A DNA stretch of 64,000 nucleotides from Bradyrhizobium sp. SSBR45G (GCF_030159255.1 NZ_BSCT01000013.1:62001-126000), one strand, 5' to 3'; shown: positions 17,620 through 26,438, counted from the first letter of the stretch. The notes: generated from the sequence alone by a model not told the origin. Made by a program: numbers and translations.

Positions 17620-18443
17620 CACACCACCCGCGACAGTTTGACGAAGCGGTCGGTCACCACCATCAGAATGCCGACCAGCGTGATCTGCACGGTGGCGACG
17701 GCGGCAAGTGTCGGGTCGATCCGGAATTCGAGATAGTTCAGCATGGCAACGGGAAGCGTGATCCGTCCAGGACCGACCAGCAGCATCGACAAATCGAGAT
17801 TCTCGAAACTCTGGATGAAGGAGAACATCGCCGCGGCGACGATGCCCGAACGCATCATCGGCAACGTGATGCGGCGGAACACCGTGAACGGGCTGGCGCC
17901 GAGATTGGCGGCGGCCTCCTCGGCGGCGCGGTCGAGCCCCTGCAGGCTGGCGACCACGAGACGGACAGTCCACGGAATGGCGAGCAGCACGTGGGCAGCG
18001 ACGAGGCCTTCCGTCGTCGCCTTGATGTCGCGATCGAGCAGATCCTCGGCCAGCACGTAGAACATGTAGAGGCCGGAGCCGGCGACGACGCCGGGCACGG
18101 CCAGCGGCGCCAGCAGGAAAGAGCTCAACGCCCCGCGGCCGCGGAACTCGCCGCGCACGATGGCGAGCGCCGCCGCGGTGCCAAGCGGCACGCCGATCGC
18201 GGTCGCGAGCAGCGCGACCTGGAAGCTCGTCATCAGGCCGCGCAAGAACTCCGGCTTGCTCAGCGCGTTCGCATACCACTTCAGCGACAGACCCGGCGGC
18301 GGGAAGCTCACGATCTCCTGCGCGAAGAAGCTCGTCACCACGATCATGACGACAGGCGCGAAAATCACGGCATAGGCTGTGACGATCAGAGTCCGCACTG
18401 CGAATTGGCCAAGTGATGATTGTCCCGTAAAACGGAACAGCAT
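17619..18443 (-). CDS. ABC transporter permease, PotC-like
   Basis: The 274-residue permease starts MLFRFTGQSSLGQ and has six likely membrane helices with the EAA loop EEAAANLGASPFTVFRRITLP. The ATG at 18443 is chosen because the 34 in-frame codons upstream show no protein-like composition. It is the first gene of an operon in the order permease, ATPase, binding protein, permease, amidohydrolase, CobW GTPase. Its promoter must lie in the 458-bp divergent gap before 18902. Confidence 0.87.
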   Translation of the reverse strand: MLFRFTGQSSLGQFAVRTLIVTAYAVIFAPVVMIVVTSFFAQEIVSFPPPGLSLKWYANALSKPEFLRGLMTSFQVALLATAIGVPLGTAAALAIVRGEFRGRGALSSFLLAPLAVPGVVAGSGLYMFYVLAEDLLDRDIKATTEGLVAAHVLLAIPWTVRLVVASLQGLDRAAEEAAANLGASPFTVFRRITLPMMRSGIVAAAMFSFIQSFENLDLSMLLVGPGRITLPVAMLNYLEFRIDPTLAAVATVQITLVGILMVVTDRFVKLSRVV

Positions 18444-18901
18444 TGCAGACACCTCAACAAACAGATGCGCACGATGTGCTGACGCATCGTAGTCGTCAGC
18501 TCTGCTGCCGCCAAGCCTGGGAGCATGAGTTATCGCAATGCACATTTACATGGGCGAAGCGTCAAGCCGGAACGTCGATCTTGACGCGTGATGCGTCGCC
18601 ATTTCCATCTTGGCGCGAACGCCGCGCGCGAGACTTGTCGCGCCGGAAAGTTTATTCTTATTTTCGGAATCCACGGAAACGACGCCGCAAATCGCGGCGC
18701 CTGCGGCGGGCCGTCGCAACGGCGCAGTTTTGGGCAAATCGTGCTCAATTCTTGCACCGCTGCGATCCAATATTTTGTGCGCCCACGGACAAGTCATCCG
18801 CGCGGGCGCGCACCTAAGCTTGCCTTCGAGCTTGGACCGGGGCGACGGCACCAACGCACCGCCGGACCAATGCGATCCTGATCGTTCAAGGAGCTGGCAA
18901 C
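18444..18901. other. 458-bp divergent intergenic region, no gene seen
   Basis: This gap separates two divergent transport operons and must hold both promoters. Its middle part is less GC-rich (around 18650-18670 and 18770-18780). No convincing sigma-54 element, regulator site or small ORF with a ribosome site was recognised. Confidence 0.4.
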
Positions 18902-19792
18902 ATGCAGACGAAGCTATTCACTGGAGCACGGCGCGCGTGGCTTGCCGCGCTCGGCGCCGTCATCGCGGCAGGACTTCTCGCCCCCATCGACGCGCACGCG
19001 GCGACCCCCGCAGGCTGCGCGGCGCTGCAGGCGAAATATCCGGACTGGAAGGGCAAGACGCTCGTCAACGCCATCAACCCGCATACCCCCGGCTATGAGG
19101 CGATCGACCCGAAGGATCCGAGCAAATATGTCGGCTTCGACATCGACCTCGGCGAAGCGATCGGCGACTGCCTCGGCTTCAAGCTGACCTACAAGCCGGT
19201 GACCTTCGCCGCGCTCTTGACGACGCTCGCGAGCGGCCAGGCCGACATTGTGATCTCCGACATCTACGCCACCAAGGAGCGCGCCAAGGCCGCCGACTTC
19301 ATCACCTATTCGAAGGTGTTCGACGGCGTGCTGGTCGCCAAGGGCAACCCGAAGGGCATCACCGGCATCAACATGACGATGTGCGGCGCGGCCGCCGCCG
19401 AGAACACCGGCTATGTCGAGGTGCCGCTGATCCAGGACCTCGCGCCGAAGTGCAAGGCCGAAGGCAAGCCGGAGCCGACCCTGCAGCTCTACGACAACAA
19501 CGCCAACTGCATCCAGGCCATTCTGGCCGGCCGCGCCGACACCTATGTCAACGACGTCAACACCGTCGACCAGGCAGTGAAGGCCTATCCGGACAAGCTG
19601 GAGAAGGCGATCGCGGTGACCATCCCCTATTCGGTCGGCATCGCCGTGCCGAAGGACAAGCCGACGTTCCGCGACGCCGTGCTCGCCGCGCTGATCGAGG
19701 TGCAGAAGGAAGGCATCCATCAGGAGCTGCTGAAGAAGTGGCAGCTCGATCCGGCGAACTTCAAGGAGCCGGACATTCTGACGGCGGACTAA
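18902..19792 (+). CDS. Amino-acid ABC transporter substrate-binding protein (family 3)
   Basis: The 296-residue exported protein has a signal peptide ending near DAHA-AT (residue 34) and the family 3 signature in VGFDIDLGEAIGDCLGFKL. Downstream are FAALLTTLASGQADIVISD and FITYSKVFDGVLVAKG. Such proteins bind polar amino acids or related amines. It has an extra pair of cysteines (GCAALQAKY and ANCIQAI) that might form a disulfide. It precedes the fused permease/ATPase, separated only by repeat DNA, and should feed that transporter. Confidence 0.88.
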   Translation: MQTKLFTGARRAWLAALGAVIAAGLLAPIDAHAATPAGCAALQAKYPDWKGKTLVNAINPHTPGYEAIDPKDPSKYVGFDIDLGEAIGDCLGFKLTYKPVTFAALLTTLASGQADIVISDIYATKERAKAADFITYSKVFDGVLVAKGNPKGITGINMTMCGAAAAENTGYVEVPLIQDLAPKCKAEGKPEPTLQLYDNNANCIQAILAGRADTYVNDVNTVDQAVKAYPDKLEKAIAVTIPYSVGIAVPKDKPTFRDAVLAALIEVQKEGIHQELLKKWQLDPANFKEPDILTAD

Positions 19793-19830
19793 TTCACTGC
19801 CGGTCTCAAGACGAACTACAGCCGCAGCGA

Positions 19831-20095
19831 CGGTGCGCTCCCTCTCCCCGTTCTTCACGGGGAGAGGGTTGGGGTGAGGGGCCGCCACAAGCACCGGACT
19901 CGCCGAGAGCCCCCTCACCCGGATTGCATCTTGGATGCAATCCGACCTCTCCCCGCAAGCGGGGCGAGGTGAAGACCACCGGCGCCGCGCCGCATGAGCT
20001 GAACTTCGTAGGGTGGGCAAAGCGCAGCGTGCCCACCGTCTTTCTTCCGCAACACCGCGGTGGGCACGGCGCTTCGCGCCTTTGCCCACCCTACG
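19831..20095. repeat. Two dispersed palindromic repeats between transporter genes
   Basis: 19831-19973 is a CTCTCCCCG-type repeat containing the hairpin CTCTCCCCGTTC/CACGGGGAGAG and a second hairpin around GGATTGCATC-TTG-GATGCAATCC. 20008-20095 is a GTAGGGTGGGCAAAGCG palindrome like those at 14379 and 25907. They fill the 321-bp gap between the binding protein and its transporter, and no gene is present. Confidence 0.75.
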
Positions 20096-20113
20096 CAGCC
20101 GGGCTGATCACCG

Positions 20114-21724
20114 ATGTCCCTCTTCCTGCACTATCTCAGCATGCCGTACATGATACAGGGCATCGAGCTGACCCTGCAGGTCACCGCGCTCGGGCTGATC
20201 GGCGGGGTGATCCTCGGCCTCATTCTCGCGGGCATGCAGCTCAGCCGGTTCTGGCTCTTGGCGGCGATCGCGCGCGGCTACACCGTGATCTTCCGCGGCA
20301 CGCCGCTGATCCTGCAGATGGTGTTCGCCTACGACGCACTGCCGCATATCGGCATCAAGCTTCCGGCGGTGCTGGCGGCGGGCCTTGCGCTCGCCTGCAA
20401 CGAGGCGCCGTTCATCGCCGAGATGCTGCGCTCCGGCGTGCTCGGCGTCGATCGTGGCCAGCTGCTGGCAGGGCAAGCGCTCGGCATGACACCGGGCGTT
20501 CTGATGCGCCGGATCATCGCGCCGCAGGCGATCCGCACCATGATCCCCGCCTTCGGCAACGAGGCGGTGAGCGCGCTAAAGAACTCCTCGCTCGCCTCGG
20601 TCATCGCCGTGCAGGAGCTGACGTTACGTTCGACGCAACTCGCCTCCTCCACGTTCGATTTCTTCTCGATCTTCTTCGCCTCGGGCCTCATCTATCTCGT
20701 GCTGACCGGCGCGATCAGCGTCATCCAGCTGGCGCTGGAATGGCTGTTTGATCTCGACCGCACGACGAAACAGCGCAAGCTTGCCGACTACCTGCCTTGG
20801 CGCCGCGTCGATCTCGCGGCAAAGCCGGAGCCGGCCAGCAAGGCCGCTCCGCCGGAGCCGGCCGAGCTGAAAGAAACGCCGCCGCTCGCGCTGACGATCG
20901 AAGATCGCGCCAGGCGTGCCGCCACCATCGCCCGCAACAATGTCGCGGTCGAGGTCAAGGATTTGCGCAAGGCCTATGACGGCAACATTGTGCTCGACGG
21001 CCTCGATCTCACGGTGCGGATCGGCGAGGTGATCGCGCTGCTCGGGCCCTCCGGTTCCGGCAAGAGCACCCTGCTCCGCTGCATCAATCATCTGGAGAAC
21101 TGGGATGCCGGCGAGATCCGCGTCGGCGGCCGCAAGCTCGGCTTCGACGATTCCGGCCGCAAGCTGACGCCGCGCGCGATCGCCAATGAGCGCGCCAATG
21201 TCGGCGTCGGCATGGTGTTCCAGCAGTTCAATCTGTTCGGCCATCTGACCGCGAAGGAGAACATCGCCGGTCCGCTGCGCTGGGTGCACGGCCTCGGCCG
21301 TTTCGAGGCGGACCGCCGCGCCGCCGAGTTGCTGGAGCGCGTCGGCCTCTCGCACCGCGCCGATGCGCTGCCGCGGCATCTGTCCGGCGGCCAGCAGCAG
21401 CGCGTCGCCATTGCGCGGGCGCTGGCGCCGAACCCGAGCGTATTGCTCTTGGACGAGCCGACCTCGGCGCTCGATCCCGAGCTGGTGGGCGAAGTGCTGG
21501 AGGTGATCCGCCGGCTCGCCATCGACGACGGCCTCACCATGATCATCTCGACGCATCAGGTCCGCTTCGCCGACGAGGTCGCCGACCGCGTCGCCTTCCT
21601 CAATGGCGGCGTCATCCTCGAGCAGGGACCGGCGCATGAGGTGCTGACTAATCCGCGCCATCCGGTGACCGCGCGCTTCCTCTCGGTGATGGATTCCGAG
21701 CGGCCGAAGGACGCGGTGGCATGA
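20114..21724 (+). CDS. Fused amino-acid ABC transporter permease-ATPase
   Basis: This single 536-residue chain carries both transporter domains. Residues 1-215 are a HisM/GlnP-type permease, with helices around 15-40 and 185-212 and an EAA-like loop GQALGMTPGVLMRRIIAPQA. Residues 218-275 are an Ala/Pro/Glu-rich linker. Residues 277-530 are a GlnQ-type ATPase, with Walker A GPSGSGKST at 311-319, signature LSGGQQQRVAIA, Walker B VLLLDEPTSALD and switch His in IISTHQVRFA. These parts are normally separate proteins. A homodimer of this chain would make a full transporter with no other subunit. The binding protein at 18902 is the likely partner, and amidases follow downstream. Confidence 0.9.
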   Translation: MSLFLHYLSMPYMIQGIELTLQVTALGLIGGVILGLILAGMQLSRFWLLAAIARGYTVIFRGTPLILQMVFAYDALPHIGIKLPAVLAAGLALACNEAPFIAEMLRSGVLGVDRGQLLAGQALGMTPGVLMRRIIAPQAIRTMIPAFGNEAVSALKNSSLASVIAVQELTLRSTQLASSTFDFFSIFFASGLIYLVLTGAISVIQLALEWLFDLDRTTKQRKLADYLPWRRVDLAAKPEPASKAAPPEPAELKETPPLALTIEDRARRAATIARNNVAVEVKDLRKAYDGNIVLDGLDLTVRIGEVIALLGPSGSGKSTLLRCINHLENWDAGEIRVGGRKLGFDDSGRKLTPRAIANERANVGVGMVFQQFNLFGHLTAKENIAGPLRWVHGLGRFEADRRAAELLERVGLSHRADALPRHLSGGQQQRVAIARALAPNPSVLLLDEPTSALDPELVGEVLEVIRRLAIDDGLTMIISTHQVRFADEVADRVAFLNGGVILEQGPAHEVLTNPRHPVTARFLSVMDSERPKDAVA

Positions 21725-21761
21725 GCTCACACCTCACGTCAGCAACCAGCGCGTGCCCTTG

Positions 21762-21945
21762 GCCATCCTTCGAGACGCCCGCCTGCGGCGGGCTCCTCAG
21801 GATGAGGTTCGTGGGTGTGGGGCGCGTGCTCCCAACCCTCTCCATGAACACGCCTCTCGGCGTGTTCATGGTCCGGTGTGCAGTGCCTCCGCTTTTGCCC
21901 CTCATGGTGAGGAGGCGCGCAGCGCCGTCTCGAACCATGAGGCCC
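21762..21945. repeat. Palindromic repeat cluster with 13-bp perfect hairpin
   Basis: 21762-21807 is a copy, in reverse orientation, of the 11637-11686 repeat. CCATGAACACGCC at 21842-21854 pairs perfectly with 21859-21871 across a TCTC loop. 21901-21945 is a reverse copy of the 11545-11591 repeat. Together they fill the 300-bp gap between the fused transporter and the amidase, and no gene is present. Confidence 0.75.
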
Positions 21946-22024
21946 CCGCCTCGCGACCGCGCCGGAACCCGCGTACGAGCCAACATTCTCTCGTTTCTCG
22001 ATCTTTGAGCAAAGAGGCCCTTGC

Positions 22025-23266
22025 ATGAAGCACCATCTCCTGCCGGTGTCCCAGAAGACCGTCCACTGGGGCTATTTCTCCAAGGTGGTGACACCGGCGC
22101 TCACCTTGCGCTCCGGTGATCGCGCCACGATCGAGACGCTGACGCACCACGCCAACGACGATTATGAGCGCATGATCAAGGACGATCCGGGCGCCGAGAG
22201 CGTGTTCAAATGGACCAAGGAGCACAAGGCGATCGCGCGGCGCGGCTCCGGCCCGACCGAAGGCCCGTTCATCCGCGGCTCCGGCGAAGGCATCGGCGTG
22301 CATCTGCTCACCGGCCCGGTCGCGATCGAAGGCGCCGAGCCCGGCGACGTGCTGCAGGTGCGCATCCTCGACATCAAGCCGCGGCCGAGCCAGTGCGGCT
22401 GCCACGCCGGCAAATGCTTCGGCTCCAACGCCGCCGCGAACTGGGGCTTTCACTATCACGATTTGATCGAGGAGCCGAAGCCGCGCGAGGTCATCACCAT
22501 CTTCGAGCTGGACACCTCCGGCGAGCCGTTCGCCAAAGCCGTCTACAACTACGTCTGGACGCCGCAGACCGATCCCGACGGCATCGTGCATCCGACCATC
22601 GACTATCCCGGCGTGCCGGTCGACCACACCACGATCAAGAAGCGCGAGAACATCATGCCGGGCATCAAGGTGCCGGCGCGGCTGCATTTCGGCACCATGG
22701 GGCTGGCGCCGTCGGAGGCCGACTATGTCTCCTCGATTCCGCCGAGCTACACCGGCGGCAACATCGACGACTGGCGCATCGGCAAGGGCGCGCGGATGTA
22801 CTATCCGGTCGCGGTGCCCGGCGCCTATTTCTCGGTCGGCGATCCCCATGCCGCACAAGGCGACAGCGAGCTCGGCGGCACCGCGATCGAGACCTCGCTG
22901 ACCGGCGACTTCGAGTTCATCCTGCACAAGAAGAGCGATCTCGGCGGCACTCCGCTCGAAGGCCTGACCCATCCGCTGCTGGAGACCGACCAGGCCTGGT
23001 CGGTCTATGGCTTCACCTACCCGAATTATCTCGCCGAGCTCGGCGCCAACGCCCAGACCGAGATCGCCAACCACTCCAGCCTCGACCGCGCCATGCGCGA
23101 CGCCTTCCGAAAACTCCGCCGCTTCCTGATGACCGTGCATCACCTGAGCGAGGACGAGGCGATCTCGCTGCTGTCGGTCGGCGCCGACTTCGGCGTCACC
23201 CAGGTGGTCGACGCCAATTGGGGCGTCCACGGCACGATCCGGAAGAACGTGTTCCGATGTGATTGA
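22025..23266 (+). CDS. Acetamidase/formamidase (FmdA/AmdA family)
   Basis: The 413-residue enzyme belongs to the acetamidase/formamidase family, which hydrolyses short aliphatic amides to ammonia and the acid in the cytoplasm. Recognisable blocks are VHWGYFSK near the start, DYPGVPVDH, SIPPSYTGGNIDDWRIGKG and the strongly conserved GDPHAAQGDSELGGTAIE. A cysteine cluster CGCHAGKC followed by FHYHD lies mid-chain and is absent from its neighbour. The start at 22025 follows AAGAGG-type ribosome sequence. It lies downstream of a fused amino-acid transporter and upstream of an AraC regulator fused to a paralogous domain, which points to amide-nitrogen use. Confidence 0.9.
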   Translation: MKHHLLPVSQKTVHWGYFSKVVTPALTLRSGDRATIETLTHHANDDYERMIKDDPGAESVFKWTKEHKAIARRGSGPTEGPFIRGSGEGIGVHLLTGPVAIEGAEPGDVLQVRILDIKPRPSQCGCHAGKCFGSNAAANWGFHYHDLIEEPKPREVITIFELDTSGEPFAKAVYNYVWTPQTDPDGIVHPTIDYPGVPVDHTTIKKRENIMPGIKVPARLHFGTMGLAPSEADYVSSIPPSYTGGNIDDWRIGKGARMYYPVAVPGAYFSVGDPHAAQGDSELGGTAIETSLTGDFEFILHKKSDLGGTPLEGLTHPLLETDQAWSVYGFTYPNYLAELGANAQTEIANHSSLDRAMRDAFRKLRRFLMTVHHLSEDEAISLLSVGADFGVTQVVDANWGVHGTIRKNVFRCD

Positions 23267-23302
23267 TGGGGCGTTGGTGACACAAACCCTCGCCCAGACA
23301 AC

Positions 23303-23411
23303 GGTGCGCTCCCTCCCCCCTTGCGGGGGAGGGTCGGGGTGGGGGGTGCCCCAAGCGAAACTGCCGCCGTGGACCCCCACCCCTGACCCCTCTCCGCCAG
23401 GGGGAGGGGAA
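23303..23411. repeat. CTCCCCC-type dispersed repeat
   Basis: The segment carries GTGCGCTCCCTCCCCCCTTG and, at its other end, the matching CCAGGGGGAGGGGA. The same family occurs at 19831 and as an inverted pair at 28217-28472. It fills most of the gap between the two amidase-domain genes. Confidence 0.65.
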
Positions 23412-23557
23412 CAGACCGCGAGTGTGGCGACACCGCCGATCGACATGAGTTCCGGAGCAGACGACTGAGCAACTCCGACACACGGATGGGGAAGCGACAG
23501 ACCATGAGGCTCATCTGGCACGGGGGTTGCTTCGAATTCCCGGACCCGGATCGTGCC

Positions 23558-25891
23558 ATGAGTTTTCGTCCGTTCACCAGTGAATCCTATGCGCGGGACG
23601 AACGTCCTGAGGCGTGGCGTGATGTCCTGAAGGCGGTCGGGCTGCAGCCGGCGGCGAAGACGGCGTTTTATGACGGCCACGCGACGGCCTCGCACCGCCA
23701 TGCGCCTGGCATCGCGCTGTCGCGGCTGGCGGCGGGATCCCAGATCGTGGCGGCGGTGCCGCTGGCCCATGAGGATCTCCCGATCGCGCTGCTCGCGATC
23801 GAGGATGGCGCCGTGCTCCGCAGCGGCGACAGCCATCGCATCGTGCCGGCAGGGCATCTGATGCTGCTGCCGCGCGGCGATGACTGGAGTATCGCATTTC
23901 AGCGCGATCTGCGCGCGATCGTCCTCTCCGTGACATCGGACGCCCTGCACGGCCGGATCAGCGGCAAGCTGAAATTCGCCAAGCCGCAGGTGATCGCGCC
24001 AAGCGGACTCGCCGATGTCGTCTGCCGCACCATCGAGGCCACCGCGCGGGCGCTCGAAACCCTGAGCGATGCCGAATGGAGCACGGTGGCGCAGAGCCTC
24101 GTCGATCTCGCGCTGACGCTTGCGCATCAGCAGGCCGCCCTCACGTCCGAGGGCGGCAGCAGCGCCACCCAGGCCGCGATCCTGCACCGGATCTGCCAGA
24201 CCATCGAGCGCGGTCTCGACGATGCCGAGCTGACGCCCGCGCGCGTCGCCCAGGCCGAGGGCATCTCCGAACGTTACCTGCAAAAACTGTTCGAGAGCGC
24301 CGGCGACAATTTCACGCATTACGTCAAGGAGCGGCGGCTGCAGCGGGCCTGGGCCGATCTGTCCAATCCGGCCGAGGCTCATCACTCGATCTCCGAGATT
24401 GCCTATCGCTACGGCTTTGCCGACTCGGCGCATTTCAGCCGCAGCTTCCGCGCCCGCTTCGGCCTGTCCCCGCGCGAGTTCCGGCAGCAGAAGGCCGAGC
24501 AGGCGGTAACATCAACGGCGCCGCGCGGCCAGCGCGGCTGGCCACAGGATGCGCTGGCGCTGCAGCGGACCTCTCAGTCGCCGGCCTCGTCCAGGAGCGA
24601 CATCGCGCTGCCCGCACCGGCCAACGACCAGGACGCGCAGCGGCACCACCATCACCTCGCGGTCTCGGCCGAGCGCGTGCATTGGGGCTATTTCAGCCGC
24701 TCGCTGCCGCCGCAGCTGGAGATTTCCTCCGGCGACACGATTACGATCGAGACGCTGACGCAGCACGCCTCGGATGATCCGGAACTGATGATCGCAGGCG
24801 ATGCCGGGGCGCAGAGCGTGTTCGGCTGGACCCGGGCGAAGAAGAACGTCGACCGCCGCGGCGCCGGACCGATGGACGCCAGCGTGTTCGGACGCGGTGC
24901 CGGCGAAGGCTTTGGCGTGCACATCTGCACCGGCCCCGTGACCATCAAGGACGCGCAGCCCGGCGATGTGCTCGAGGTGCGCATCCTCGACATCGTGCCG
25001 CGGCCGAGCCGCAATCCCACACATCAAGGCCGCGTGTTCGGCTCCAGCGTCGCCGCATGGTGGGGCTATCACTACAACGAGCTGATCGCAGCGCCGGCTC
25101 CGCGCGAGGCCGTGACGATCTACGAGATCTTCGCCGACGCGCCCGAGCCGCATGCGCGCGCGCTCTATTCCTACCGCTGGGAGCCGCAGACCGATCCAGC
25201 CGGAATCGTGCACGCGACCTACGACTATCCGGGCGTGCCGGTGGTGCCCGGCAGCATCAAGCGCCGCCATGGCGTGCTCGACAACATCCGCATTCCGCTG
25301 CGGCCGCATTTCGGCGTCATCGCCGTGGCGCCGCGCGAGGTCGATTTCGTCGACTCGATTCCGCCGTCCTATTTCGGCGGCAATCTCGACAATTGGCGGC
25401 TCGGCAAGGGCTCTGCGGTGTATCTGCCGGTCGCCGTTCCCGGCGCGCTGCTGTCGGTCGGCGACCCCCACGCGACGCAGGGCGACGGCGAACTCGGCGG
25501 CACCGCAATCGAATGCTCGATGACGGGCACGTTCCAGGTGATCCTGCACAAGAAGAGCCGGCTCGCCGGAAAACCGTTTGCGGATCTCAGCTATCCCCTG
25601 ATCGAGACCGCGACCGACTGGGTGCTGACCGGCTTCAGTCATCCGAACTATCTCGCGGAGTTCGGCGCGCAGGGCCAGAGCGAGGTCTACAACACCTCCT
25701 CGCTCGACCTCGCGATGAAGGACGCGTTCCGCAAGATGCGGCGCTTCCTGATGCACGTCAAAGGGCTGAGCGAGGACGAGGCCGTCGCGCTGATGTCGGC
25801 CGCGGTCGACTTCGGCGTGACGCAGGTGGTCGACGGCAATTGGGGCGTCCACGCGATCCTGAGCAAGCGGCTGTTCGAGGATGCAGGCTGA
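23558..25891 (+). CDS. AraC-family regulator fused to acetamidase/formamidase domain
   Basis: This 777-residue protein joins a DNA-binding regulator to an enzyme-family domain. Residues 1-200 look like the AraC_binding_2 type sensor (ARDERPEAWRDVLKAVGL near the start). Residues 205-310 are an AraC/XylS DNA-binding domain with two helix-turn-helix units (RVAQAEGISERYLQKLF and ISEIAYRYGFADSAHFSR) and the family ending GLSPREFRQ. A 50-residue linker ends in HHHH. Residues 365-770 are a complete acetamidase/formamidase domain, with VHWGYFSR, SIPPSYFGGNLDNWRLGKG and GDPHATQGDGELGGTAIE. The join falls exactly at the N-terminus of the free-standing paralogue just upstream. The cysteine cluster of that paralogue is replaced (NPTHQGRV), so the domain may be a sensor rather than an enzyme. 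The start at 23558 (MSFRPFTSE) fits AraC_binding_2 better than the ATG at 23486. The frame is continuous through both parts. Confidence 0.9.
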   Translation: MSFRPFTSESYARDERPEAWRDVLKAVGLQPAAKTAFYDGHATASHRHAPGIALSRLAAGSQIVAAVPLAHEDLPIALLAIEDGAVLRSGDSHRIVPAGHLMLLPRGDDWSIAFQRDLRAIVLSVTSDALHGRISGKLKFAKPQVIAPSGLADVVCRTIEATARALETLSDAEWSTVAQSLVDLALTLAHQQAALTSEGGSSATQAAILHRICQTIERGLDDAELTPARVAQAEGISERYLQKLFESAGDNFTHYVKERRLQRAWADLSNPAEAHHSISEIAYRYGFADSAHFSRSFRARFGLSPREFRQQKAEQAVTSTAPRGQRGWPQDALALQRTSQSPASSRSDIALPAPANDQDAQRHHHHLAVSAERVHWGYFSRSLPPQLEISSGDTITIETLTQHASDDPELMIAGDAGAQSVFGWTRAKKNVDRRGAGPMDASVFGRGAGEGFGVHICTGPVTIKDAQPGDVLEVRILDIVPRPSRNPTHQGRVFGSSVAAWWGYHYNELIAAPAPREAVTIYEIFADAPEPHARALYSYRWEPQTDPAGIVHATYDYPGVPVVPGSIKRRHGVLDNIRIPLRPHFGVIAVAPREVDFVDSIPPSYFGGNLDNWRLGKGSAVYLPVAVPGALLSVGDPHATQGDGELGGTAIECSMTGTFQVILHKKSRLAGKPFADLSYPLIETATDWVLTGFSHPNYLAEFGAQGQSEVYNTSSLDLAMKDAFRKMRRFLMHVKGLSEDEAVALMSAAVDFGVTQVVDGNWGVHAILSKRLFEDAG

Positions 25892-25906
25892 GTTCACTTT
25901 GAATCG

Positions 25907-26028
25907 TCGGGTGGGCAAAGGCGCGCCCGCAGGCCCGCGAATCCAGACATGATCCATCCCGCGCCGTGCCCACCGCGGCTCACAATGGTGGGCACGCGTC
26001 GCCTGCGGCGCCGCTTTGCCCACCCTAC
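25907..26028. repeat. GGGTGGGCAAAG-type dispersed palindrome
   Basis: This is another copy of the palindrome seen at 14379 and 20008. It begins near TCGGGTGGGCAAAGG and ends CGCTTTGCCCACCCTAC. It lies between the AraC-amidase fusion and the RidA gene. Confidence 0.7.
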
Positions 26029-26054
26029 TCATTCACTCACAGAAAGGACTCACC

Positions 26055-26438
26055 ATGCAGTTCCACATGATCTCCGGCGCGACGAAGCCGGTGGCGCCGT
26101 TCAGCCACGCGGTCGAGACCGACGGCTTCGTGTTCGTCACCGGCCAGATGCCGGATTCACCGCAGGCGCCGGGCGTGCTGCCGGAGGGGATCGTGGAGCA
26201 GACGAAGGCGGTGATGCAGAACTTGAAGTACATCATCCAAGGTCTGAACCTTGGGCTCGAACACATTGTGATATCTCGGATTTACCTGACCGAATTCAAG
26301 CGCGATTACGCGGCAATGAATGAAACCTACCGTTCATTCTTCCCCGCAGACCGGCTGCCGGCCCGCACCTGCGTCGGCGTCACCGGCCTTGCCTATGACG
26401 CGCTGATCGAGATCGATCTGGTCTGCCGGAGACCTTAA
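26055..26438 (+). CDS. RidA/YjgF-family enamine/imine deaminase
   Basis: The 127-residue protein matches the RidA (YjgF/YER057c/UK114) family in length and motifs. It has FVFVTGQMPDSP near the N-terminus, the trimer-interface strand LVEHIV-like HIVISRIYLTE, and the C-terminal block LPARTCVGV with the substrate-binding Arg, followed by DALIEIDLVC. RidA proteins hydrolyse reactive enamines and imines released by amino-acid-metabolising enzymes. The ATG at 26055 (MQFHMISGA) follows AGAAAGGA. Its position after amidase-domain genes and before a gamma-glutamyltransferase fits nitrogen catabolism. Confidence 0.87.
   Translation: MQFHMISGATKPVAPFSHAVETDGFVFVTGQMPDSPQAPGVLPEGIVEQTKAVMQNLKYIIQGLNLGLEHIVISRIYLTEFKRDYAAMNETYRSFFPADRLPARTCVGVTGLAYDALIEIDLVCRRP

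Noticed and set aside
18650..18800. Possible sigma-54 promoter before the amino-acid binding protein
   Set aside because: A TTGCAC-like -12 box is present, but the -24 GG element is missing.
21902..24433. 843-codon minus-strand open frame opposite the amidase genes
   Set aside because: It is the antisense shadow of two high-GC genes and an intergenic repeat; the plus-strand proteins have clear family motifs.
24630..24660. HHHH run in the AraC-amidase fusion as an artificial tag
   Set aside because: It is in a natural linker, encoded by mixed CAC/CAT codons, with no vector sequence around it.
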